A DNA stretch of 32,369 nucleotides from assembly GCA_028868515.1 (NCBI GenBank), contig JAGWUI010000029.1:1-32369 (forward strand), read 5' to 3'. The notes below the pieces were generated by a model that was given only the letters and a program-made list of their open reading frames with translations, was not told the DNA's origin and did not search any database. Position numbers and translations under genes: made by a program. This document shows positions 26,131 through 32,369 of this stretch, piece after piece (within the stretch, counting starts at the first letter, position 1; each line of letters starts with the position of its first letter). The DNA is from Gammaproteobacteria bacterium. GTDB lineage: Bacteria; Pseudomonadota; Gammaproteobacteria; Pseudomonadales; Moraxellaceae.

Positions 26131-27179
26131 GTAACGATATGGTTAGCGATATGAGATTTTTCTCTTTAAATCCTATCAATAAAATGCGCTGGCAAAGATT
26201 TAAAAAAAATCGAATAGGCTATGTGTCGTTCTGGATTTTTTTGATTATTTTAATTTTATCGTTATTTGCTAATTTTATTGCCAATGATAAACCGTTGCTT
26301 TTGAGCTATAAAGGACATCTTTACAGCCCAGTTCTTTATCAATATTCCGAACAGGAGTTTGGTGGAGTTTTTGAGACCGAAGCTAATTATCGAGATCCTG
26401 TTGTTCAGCAATTGATTGATCGACATGGCTGGATGTTGTGGCCAGTGATTCGTTTTGCAGATCAAACGCCAAATCTTGCATTGCCTGTCGTAGCCCCTGC
26501 GCCACCGTCAACACAGAACTGGTTGGGGACAGATGATCAGGGTCGTGATGTGTTAGCGCGTATTTTATACAGTTTGCGTGTCTCGATTTTATTTGGTTTT
26601 AGCTTGACGGTTGCAGGGTCAGTGATTGGAATTGTCATCGGCGCAATTCAAGGCTACTACGGCGGGTGGATTGATCTAATTGGTCAGAGATTATTTGAAG
26701 TCTGGGGAGGTATGCCTCAGCTTTTTATTACGATGATTTTGGTGAGTTTTTTTTCACCAAGTATTTACTGGCTATTTGCAATGATGCTGTTGTTTGGCTG
26801 GATGAGTTTGGTCAGTATCGTTCGCGCAGAGTTTTTGCGTGCGCGAAATCTAGATTATGTGCGGGCAGCGCAAGCATTAGGTGTAGGGCACTTTCAGATT
26901 ATTGTGAGACATATTCTGCCAAATGCGCTTAGTTCTAGTTTGTCGCAGATTCCGTTTATTTTGACGGCGAATATTACCGCATTATCGACGTTAGATTTTT
27001 TGGGTTACGGTTTACCGCCGGGTTCGGCTTCACTCGGTGAGTTGATTGTTCAAGCCAAAAATAATTTGGATGCGCCGTGGCTTGCTTTATCAGCTTTTTT
27101 GACGTTATCGATCCAGCTTTCTGTGCTTGTATTTATTGGGGAAGCGGCGCGTGATGCATTTGATTCAAAACAATATTGA
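26127..27179 (+). CDS. yejE: Peptide ABC transporter permease YejE
   Basis: A 350-residue permease of the DppC/YejE group. The N-terminal RFKKNRIGYVSFWIFLIILI is the typical first-helix region, the long periplasmic insert with YSPVLYQYSEQEFGGVFETE is characteristic of YejE, and NWLGTDDQGRDVLARILYSLRVS leads into the permease core. The EAA loop is RAAQALGVGHFQIIVRHILPN. Its start overlaps the yejB stop. In E. coli the fourth gene is the ATPase yejF; here none follows, and the next gene is fabI after a 190-nt gap. Confidence 0.95.
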   Translation: MSNDMVSDMRFFSLNPINKMRWQRFKKNRIGYVSFWIFLIILILSLFANFIANDKPLLLSYKGHLYSPVLYQYSEQEFGGVFETEANYRDPVVQQLIDRHGWMLWPVIRFADQTPNLALPVVAPAPPSTQNWLGTDDQGRDVLARILYSLRVSILFGFSLTVAGSVIGIVIGAIQGYYGGWIDLIGQRLFEVWGGMPQLFITMILVSFFSPSIYWLFAMMLLFGWMSLVSIVRAEFLRARNLDYVRAAQALGVGHFQIIVRHILPNALSSSLSQIPFILTANITALSTLDFLGYGLPPGSASLGELIVQAKNNLDAPWLALSAFLTLSIQLSVLVFIGEAARDAFDSKQY

Positions 27180-27369
27180 GATCATGTATCGTATTGCTTG
27201 CGTATTTTTATGATTCATGGATGGTGCTTGAGACAGTAATGTTGAAAAAATCTGTTAGGATTCATTCAACTGTTATGGATTGACTGTTTTAATTCTGATG
27301 TTCTGAATTTTGTTTTAAATCTAAAGATGTTTTTATCTAAAGATACTTCTAATTGAAAAGAGAGTGGCT

Positions 27370-28164
27370 ATGCTATTACAAGGTAAACGTTTTCTCGTAA
27401 CTGGAATTGCCAGTAAATTATCCATTGCTTATGGCATTGCCCAAGCACTGCATCGTGAAGGTGCGGAATTAGCGTTCACATACCCAAATGACAAATTAAA
27501 AAAACGGGTTGATGAGTTTGCGGCTTCTTTTGGTTCAACATTAGTTTTCCCATGTGATGTTGCTGTTGATGCTGAGATTGAACAAACATTTGTTGATCTT
27601 GCAAAACATTGGGATGGTTTAGATGGTGTTGTTCATGCGATTGGTTTTGCACCTGCTGATCAGCTTGAAGGTGACTTTACGACCGTGACAAATCGTGAGG
27701 GTTTCCGTATTGCGCATGATATTAGTGCATATAGTTTTGTGGCGCTGGCTCGCGCAGCACGTCCGTTATTGGCTGTACGTCAAGGTTGTTTATTGACGCT
27801 GACTTATCAAGGTAGTGAGCGCGTATTGCCAAATTACAATGTCATGGGCTTGGCGAAAGCATCACTCGAAGCGAGTGTGCGTTATCTTGCAACGAGCTTG
27901 GGTGCAGAGGGGATTCGTGTGAATGGCATTTCAGCAGGTCCGATTCGTACACTTGCTGCAAGTGGTATTAAGAGCTTCCGTAAAATGCTGGATGTGAATG
28001 CACAAGTTGCGCCATTGCAGCGTAATGTTACGATCGAAGAAGTAGGTAATGCGGCATTATTCCTGTGTTCACCATGGGCATCAGCAATTACTGGCGAGAT
28101 TCTTTATGTTGATGGTGGCTTCAATACCGTTGCGATGAGTGAACGTATGTTGGCAGCCGAGTAA
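27370..28164 (+). CDS. fabI: Enoyl-[acyl-carrier-protein] reductase (NADH) FabI
   Basis: A 264-residue short-chain dehydrogenase-type enoyl-ACP reductase that reduces the trans-2-enoyl-ACP in each cycle of type II fatty acid synthesis, and is the target of triclosan. The catalytic residues match E. coli: Tyr146, Tyr156 and Lys163 (Y-N-V-M-G-L-A-K). The NADH-binding [14 protein letters not shown] (11-24) and IGFAP (91-95) are present; Gly92 corresponds to E. coli Gly93, so there is no classical triclosan-resistance change there. The ATG at 27370 has AGAGAG about 6 nt upstream; a GTG at 27364 would leave no spacing. A strong terminator follows, so the gene is probably monocistronic from a promoter in the 190-nt leader. 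Confidence 0.97.
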   Translation: MLLQGKRFLVTGIASKLSIAYGIAQALHREGAELAFTYPNDKLKKRVDEFAASFGSTLVFPCDVAVDAEIEQTFVDLAKHWDGLDGVVHAIGFAPADQLEGDFTTVTNREGFRIAHDISAYSFVALARAARPLLAVRQGCLLTLTYQGSERVLPNYNVMGLAKASLEASVRYLATSLGAEGIRVNGISAGPIRTLAASGIKSFRKMLDVNAQVAPLQRNVTIEEVGNAALFLCSPWASAITGEILYVDGGFNTVAMSERMLAAE

Positions 28165-28236
28165 TGAGTCTACAGTAATATAGAAGGGCCATTTTGATTT
28201 AACCGAAATGACCATTCTGTAAAAAAGTGAACATTT

Positions 28237-28275
28237 GAAAAAGCCAAACTTAAGTGAATTAAGTTTGGCTTTTTC
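28237..28275 (+). terminator. Strong bidirectional-looking terminator after fabI
   Basis: A perfect 17-bp stem (GAAAAAGCCAAACTTAA, 28237-28253; its complement 28259-28275) around loop GTGAA, ending in T-runs on either strand. Confidence 0.93.
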
Positions 28276-28293
28276 ATGATTGTATTATGTATT

Positions 28294-28336
28294 TTGACAT
28301 AAACATTTCGCATCTAATTTCATAATTCGTTAGAAT
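28294..28336 (+). promoter_or_regulatory. Possible promoter region for the membrane-protein gene at 28401
   Basis: TTGACA at 28294-28299 is a perfect -35, but the best -10-like boxes (TAATTT at 28315, CATAAT at 28321, TAGAAT at 28331) are at non-ideal spacing. It is a candidate only. Confidence 0.3.
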
Positions 28337-28400
28337 AGCGAGCTATCTGTAAGCCTAAAACAGCATTGATCTTTCTGTTTTATTTCTTAGGGTTGATCGT

Positions 28401-28973
28401 ATGACGAATCGATTTGAAAATGAATATGTCACGGCTAATTATCGCTATATCTCAGCATATAATGAACTCAATGCTCGGACATCTCAGCGCCAACAGGGTT
28501 TAACGATTTTCATCAGTTTCTTTGTGGGATTACTGGCCGCGTTAATCGCATCTCATGGTGCGACAGGGTTAAGTAACGCGCATATTGAATGGATTTTGTT
28601 GGGTTTTCCTGTTGCGTCGGCAAGTTTTGCTTTTTTGAATTACAAATACGAATTAATTATTACCAATATTCGCGCGTATTTATCCAAAATGGAGCAACTA
28701 GGGAGTGCAAACGAAGTACTGCCCAGTTATAACTCTGATCAAGAGTGGGTTGCTAATTCTGATCGTGCCCGTCGTTTTCATGATTATGCATGTGCGGTAT
28801 TAATTATTGCGTGTAATAGTATTGGTTTATCTGCTTTTTATGTTTTATATCCCGAGCGTTTTGTATTGTCAGGCTGGGTGATTGTGGTTGTGGTTTGTGT
28901 TGCGATTTTGTCGGCGACGATGCATTGGATGTTGCCAAGTTTTAGCGTTGTAAAGCGAAAGCGGGTAATTTAG
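28401..28973 (+). CDS. Hypothetical four-helix membrane protein
   Basis: I do not recognise a family. The 190-residue protein has predicted membrane helices at about 34-52, 62-80, 127-149 and 156-178, a cytoplasmic-looking polar N-terminus of about 30 residues, a central roughly 45-residue polar loop (81-126) and a basic C-terminus (KRKRVI). The layout of two helical hairpins joined by a soluble loop resembles small SLATT-type or channel-like membrane proteins, but no conserved motif supports that. AGGG lies about 9 nt before the ATG. It stands alone between the fabI terminator and the ABC permease. Confidence 0.7.
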   Translation: MTNRFENEYVTANYRYISAYNELNARTSQRQQGLTIFISFFVGLLAALIASHGATGLSNAHIEWILLGFPVASASFAFLNYKYELIITNIRAYLSKMEQLGSANEVLPSYNSDQEWVANSDRARRFHDYACAVLIIACNSIGLSAFYVLYPERFVLSGWVIVVVVCVAILSATMHWMLPSFSVVKRKRVI

Positions 28974-29158
28974 TGATATCTGAATGGTTTTAGATCATTG
29001 AATTTCATTAAAATATAATGATTTCAGTTTGGTCTGGCTTACTGTAATCGCAAGTTCGTGTAAAAATACTGTCATCATTCTTTAATAAGATATAACAGTA
29101 TATTTTTCAAAAATATTTTACGAATAGAAAGTCTTTAAATCTGTGTGAGGCTGTGGCT

Positions 29159-30892
29159 ATGTTCCAATTTATCGACCCACGGCGGAAAAATTTCACTTTT
29201 GCAGTATCTGCTCCTAATCGCTGGGATTGGGTGTTGTTGCCTATTGTTTTAGCAATTATTGTGTCGATTGCCTTTGGTGCTAGTGGCATGAGTCACCCAT
29301 TTGTTGTGGGTGAGACTTTACCGATTTCGCTTGATCCGATTTATTTGCCTTATTATCTTTTGCGCACAACTTTACGCATGTTTAGTGCGCTGGCTTTTGC
29401 ATTGCTTTTTACGTTTGTATTTGCGGCAATTGCGGCAAAATATAAAACCGCTGAAAAAGCTATTATTCCGATGTTGGATATTATGCAGTCGGTGCCTATT
29501 TTGGGTTTCCAAGCGATTGCGATTGCGCCATTTATTGCCTTATTTCCAGGTAATTTATTGGGCGCAGAGTGTGCTGCAATTTTTGCGATTTTTACGTCGC
29601 AAGTTTGGAATATGGCTTTTAGTCTTTATCAGTCTATGAAAACGGTGCCGGCGGAATTACATGAAGCCTCTCGTGTTTTCCAGTTGTCTGGATGGCAGCG
29701 GTTTTGGCGATTAGAGTTGCCTTTTGCCATGCCTGGTTTGCTCTGGAATATGATGATGTCCATGTCAGGTGGCTGGTTTTTTCTCGTTGCGGCTGAGGCG
29801 ATTTCTGTTGCAGGACACGATATTAAGCTCCCTGGGATCGGTTCTTACATTGCTGTTGCGATTGATGCACGTGATGTCCATGCGATTGCTTGGGCAATCG
29901 GGGCAATGCTCGCAGGGATTATTTTATACGATCAATTCTTCTTTCGCCCTTTACTTGCTTGGGCAGACAAATTTCGTTTTGAGGAGTCTCAAGGTGAAAG
30001 CAATCAGCATTCATGGTTGCTAAATTGGATGCGTCGTAGTCGTTGGGTGAGTGCATTGACGGATGCATTTTGGGCACAAATGCGCAAAGCCTTAGGTTGG
30101 TTTGCACAAAAATTTGATGGAACTTCAATCCAAGCTCGACCGAAGGAAATGAATCCAGCATGGTCGCGGGTCTGGGATGCCTTGATATTATTAGTCGTCA
30201 TTGGTGCAGTGTATCGGCTGATTGTATTTGTTCTTGGTGAAGTGGGCTGGGCTGAGGTTGCACACGTTGCTGGGCTTGGATTCATTACTTTAATTCGTGT
30301 GATGATCTTGATTGCGTTAGCGTCCGTGGTTTGGGTTCCGATTGCGGTATGGATTGGTTTACGTCCTGAATATTCACAGCGTGTTCAAGCAGTCGCTCAA
30401 TTTCTAGCTGCATTCCCTGTGAATTTGCTTTTCCCTTTAGTTGTGTTTGTTTTGGTTGCATTACAACTGAGTCCGAGCATTTGGTTAAGCCCGCTGATTA
30501 TTTTTGGAACGCAGTGGTACATTATTTTTAATGTGATTGCTGGCGCATCTTCAATCCCAAATGAATTACGTTTGGCTGCCGATAATTTGGGTTTAAAAGG
30601 CTGGTTGAAGTGGAAACGCTTTTATTTGCCAGCTATTTTTCCAAGCTATATCACGGGTGCAATTACCGCAAGTGGTGGTTCATGGAACGCGAGTATTGTT
30701 GCTGAGTATGTAACTTGGGGTAAAACCCATTTGGTTGCTGTGGGTTTAGGTAGCTATATTAAGCAAATGACGGATGCTGGTGATTTTCCTCGGATCGCGT
30801 TAGGTATTGGTGTGATGTGTGTGTTTGTCACGATTTTAAATCGATTTTTCTGGCGCAAATTATATTTGCTTGCTGAAAATCGTAGCCGCTAA
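29159..30892 (+). CDS. ABC transporter permease, fused double NitT/TauT-type domain
   Basis: A 577-residue inner-membrane protein with two tandem BPD_transp_1 domains, of the COG4986 'duplicated permease' type. About twelve hydrophobic segments are seen. The two EAA loops are ELHEASRVFQLSGWQRFWRLELP (from about 164) and ELRLAADNLGLKGWLKWKRFYLP (from about 467), each for one face of the ATPase dimer. A polar, cytoplasmic linker lies at about 270-330. The ATG at 29159 has TGAGG 8 nt upstream; a GTG at 29153 is less likely. It is followed 24 nt later by its ATPase. Substrates of this group are thought to be anions such as nitrate, sulfonate or bicarbonate; the actual one cannot be read here. Confidence 0.92.
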   Translation: MFQFIDPRRKNFTFAVSAPNRWDWVLLPIVLAIIVSIAFGASGMSHPFVVGETLPISLDPIYLPYYLLRTTLRMFSALAFALLFTFVFAAIAAKYKTAEKAIIPMLDIMQSVPILGFQAIAIAPFIALFPGNLLGAECAAIFAIFTSQVWNMAFSLYQSMKTVPAELHEASRVFQLSGWQRFWRLELPFAMPGLLWNMMMSMSGGWFFLVAAEAISVAGHDIKLPGIGSYIAVAIDARDVHAIAWAIGAMLAGIILYDQFFFRPLLAWADKFRFEESQGESNQHSWLLNWMRRSRWVSALTDAFWAQMRKALGWFAQKFDGTSIQARPKEMNPAWSRVWDALILLVVIGAVYRLIVFVLGEVGWAEVAHVAGLGFITLIRVMILIALASVVWVPIAVWIGLRPEYSQRVQAVAQFLAAFPVNLLFPLVVFVLVALQLSPSIWLSPLIIFGTQWYIIFNVIAGASSIPNELRLAADNLGLKGWLKWKRFYLPAIFPSYITGAITASGGSWNASIVAEYVTWGKTHLVAVGLGSYIKQMTDAGDFPRIALGIGVMCVFVTILNRFFWRKLYLLAENRSR

Positions 30893-30916
30893 AGAACTGT
30901 TTTTATAAGAGCAATC

Positions 30917-32224
30917 ATGATGAGCCGAAATGTATTAATTAATCTCGAAAATGTCGCGAAATCTTTCCAACTGACTGATGGAACGGCGCGCATGGTTTTA
31001 GAGAATGTCGACTTCAAATTGCATGAAGGCGAAATCGTTGCTTTGCTTGGCAAGTCTGGTTCTGGAAAATCAACCTTGCTTCGAATTATGGCGGGGCTGA
31101 TTCCAACAGATAATGGTCGTGCAACGTATCGCGGCAATCCTATTTATGCACCTGCATCTGGTGTTGCAATGGTATTTCAGTCATTCGCTTTATTTCCATG
31201 GCTAACTGTTCAGCAGAATGTGGAGCTTGGACTTGAAGCGCAAGGTGTACCGAGTGAGGAGCGTGAAAGTCGGGCCGATGAAGTGCTTGAGTTGATCGGT
31301 TTGGCTGGGTTTGGTGGTGCGTTGCCGCGAGAGCTTTCTGGTGGTATGAAGCAGCGGGTAGGTATTGCACGCGCGCTCGTGACACGTCCTGATGTGCTGC
31401 TCATGGATGAAGCATTTTCTGCACTTGATGTTTTGACTGGTGAAACATTACGTGATGACATGCTGGAGTTATGGGATGGAGATCAGATTCCAACTAAGGG
31501 AATCTTGATTGTTTCACATAATATTGAAGAAGCGGTCATGATGGCAGATCGGATTTTAATTCTGTCTAGTGATCCGGGGCGGGTGCGCTGCGAGATTGAT
31601 ATTAAACTTCCTCGTCCACGAGATGCGGCTTCTGTTGAAGTACGTTCTTTAATCGACGAAGTTTATGGGCTGATGACGATGAAACCTGCTCAAGGCGTTA
31701 GCGTCGGTTCTGAACCGACTGTCCATATGGGATATCGATTGCCAGAAACGGATATTAGCCGTATTGAGGCGGTTCTGGATTTGTTGGCTGAACCACAGTT
31801 TGATGGTCGTGCTGACTTGCCGAAAATTGCTGAAGAAGCACAGTTACCTGATGACGCCTTGTTCCCAGCTTACGAAGCCTTGTCATTACTTGGTTTTGCA
31901 CATATGGCTGGTGGTGATATTACGATGACGCCATTAGGTCGCCATTATGTTGAGGCAAACCAAACATTGAGAACAGAAATTTTTGGTCAACAATTGTTGA
32001 CACATATTCCATTGGCCAAATATATCCGTCATAACCTCGAAACAGAGTCTACAGGTGAGCTTTCTGAGAAGTTATTCTTAGAGTTACTGGAAGAGCATTT
32101 GGATGCAGATGAAGCCGAAAGGGTTCTAGAAGTTGCAATTGAATGGGGTCGTTATGGTAAGGTGTTTGAGTATGATTTCCATACAGGTAAGTTAACATTA
32201 CCTGAAGATGAAGAGGAATATTAA
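30917..32224 (+). CDS. NitT/TauT-type ABC ATPase with C-terminal AAA-associated domain
   Basis: A 435-residue ATPase. The ABC domain has Walker A GKSGSGKST (45-53), Q-loop Gln88, signature LSGGMKQ (140-146), Walker B LLMDEA with Glu165, and switch His201, all intact. After about residue 250 comes a roughly 180-residue helical extension resembling the AAA_assoc_C domain found on some NitT/TauT-family ATPases, possibly regulatory. The ATG at 30917 has AAGAG nearby; a second ATG follows at once. It pairs with the upstream double permease. No substrate-binding protein gene is visible on either side, and an insertion sequence begins 4 nt after the stop. Confidence 0.93.
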   Translation: MMSRNVLINLENVAKSFQLTDGTARMVLENVDFKLHEGEIVALLGKSGSGKSTLLRIMAGLIPTDNGRATYRGNPIYAPASGVAMVFQSFALFPWLTVQQNVELGLEAQGVPSEERESRADEVLELIGLAGFGGALPRELSGGMKQRVGIARALVTRPDVLLMDEAFSALDVLTGETLRDDMLELWDGDQIPTKGILIVSHNIEEAVMMADRILILSSDPGRVRCEIDIKLPRPRDAASVEVRSLIDEVYGLMTMKPAQGVSVGSEPTVHMGYRLPETDISRIEAVLDLLAEPQFDGRADLPKIAEEAQLPDDALFPAYEALSLLGFAHMAGGDITMTPLGRHYVEANQTLRTEIFGQQLLTHIPLAKYIRHNLETESTGELSEKLFLELLEEHLDADEAERVLEVAIEWGRYGKVFEYDFHTGKLTLPEDEEEY

Positions 32225-32228
32225 GTTT

Positions 32229-32250
32229 GGGGCTGTACTAGATCAGGTTA
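32229..32250. repeat. Terminal inverted repeat of an IS1595-family-like element (one end)
   Basis: GGGGCTGTACTAGATCAGG begins 4 nt after the ATPase stop and runs to the transposase stop codon. It resembles the GGGGCTGT-type ends I associate with IS1016/IS1595 elements. The 8 bp before it (TTAAGTTT, 32221-32228) would be the target duplication if the family rule of 8 bp holds; the other end lies outside the window. Confidence 0.6.
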
Positions 32251-32369
32251 AATTTGACACCAAAATCGTAGTGTTTTGAACTGCTGTTTTGGTGTCCCAT
32301 AATTAAATCTAAACTCACATTCTTTCAAAAACAAGGGAAATGATTCTTTCGGAATTCCATTATATTTTC
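32248..32369 (-). CDS. IS1595-family (IS1016-like) transposase, C-terminal part, cut by window edge
   Basis: Read from the window edge on the minus strand, this gives about 40 residues ending at TAA (complement of 32248-32250). NGIPKESF, LFLKECEFRFNYG and KTLRFWCQI match the C-terminal end of IS1595-family transposases, whose last residues typically read like 'NGIPK...LKECEWRFNY'. The rest of the gene, including the DDE catalytic residues, lies beyond 32369, so completeness cannot be judged. A 10-bp inverted repeat (GACACCAAAA at 32256, TTTTGGTGTC at 32287) sits inside the coding end. Confidence 0.75.
   Translation of the reverse strand, partial: KYNGIPKESFPLFLKECEFRFNYGTPKQQFKTLRFWCQI

Larger units (their letters stand above)
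32225..32369. mobile_element. Insertion sequence (IS1595-like), right part outside window
   Basis: This combines the GGGGCTGT terminal repeat at 32229 and the transposase C-terminus at 32248-32369. The transposase reads towards the ABC ATPase gene, so its 3' end faces the operon. Confidence 0.65.

Noticed and set aside
27280-27309. Promoter for fabI from TTGACT at 27280
   Set aside because: The -10 region at proper spacing (CTGAAT/TGAATT) is poor, so no specific promoter is called.
1-32369. CRISPR arrays, tRNA or rRNA genes, prophage modules
   Set aside because: No regularly spaced repeats, cloverleaf sequences or phage structural genes were seen on either strand.

Overview
The window looks like a chromosomal segment of a Moraxellaceae gammaproteobacterium, most likely Acinetobacter or a close relative. 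This rests on the moderate-to-low GC, the gene content (a FimL-type pilus regulator, RNase HI fused to DnaQ, LpxH, FabI) and my recollection of similar protein sequences; no search was run. Most of it is core housekeeping sequence. One small accessory-looking module sits in the middle, and an insertion sequence starts at the right edge.

Layout, left to right. 47-3796: a DUF815 ATPase, an unknown four-helix membrane protein, a YbiB (TrpD2-type) protein and a long-chain-type acyl-CoA dehydrogenase. 4045-9590: a very large tripartite hybrid sensor kinase (periplasmic sensor, three PAS, HisKA/HATPase, two receivers, Hpt), followed 2 nt later by a REC-GGDEF diguanylate cyclase with intact catalytic and inhibitory sites; together they look like one c-di-GMP signalling pair. 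9888-13250: glnS (minus), ppiB and lpxH (plus), separated by terminators and dispersed repeats. 13419-15665: an unknown protein and a diacetylphloroglucinol-hydrolase (PhlG-like) enzyme on the minus strand, divergent from a TetR repressor, with a perfect 22-bp palindrome between them. 15679-20118: nudC, fimL and an rnhA-dnaQ fusion, all minus. 20324-27179: mltD (lipoprotein lytic transglycosylase with four LysM domains) followed closely by yejA, yejB and yejE, a likely murein-turnover and muropeptide/oligopeptide uptake operon that lacks the expected ATPase gene yejF. 27370-28973: fabI and an unknown four-helix membrane protein. 29159-32224: a double-length NitT/TauT-type permease and its ATPase. 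32225-32369: the 3' end of an IS1595-family transposase, with its terminal repeat only 4 nt after the ATPase stop codon.

Dispersed elements matter here. A roughly 24-30 bp repeat (core GAGCYTGYCGAAA) occurs between genes at about 3810, 9609 and 12421. A 21/24 match to it is translated as part of the YejA signal peptide at 23200-23223. A separate long inverted repeat (9722-9815) lies between the convergent cyclase and glnS genes.

The best candidate for something poorly described is the 13419-15665 module: a TetR-controlled PhlG-like C-C hydrolase co-transcribed with a protein of no family I recognise. I see no CRISPR array, tRNA, rRNA or prophage. No stretch over 300 bases lacks an annotated gene.
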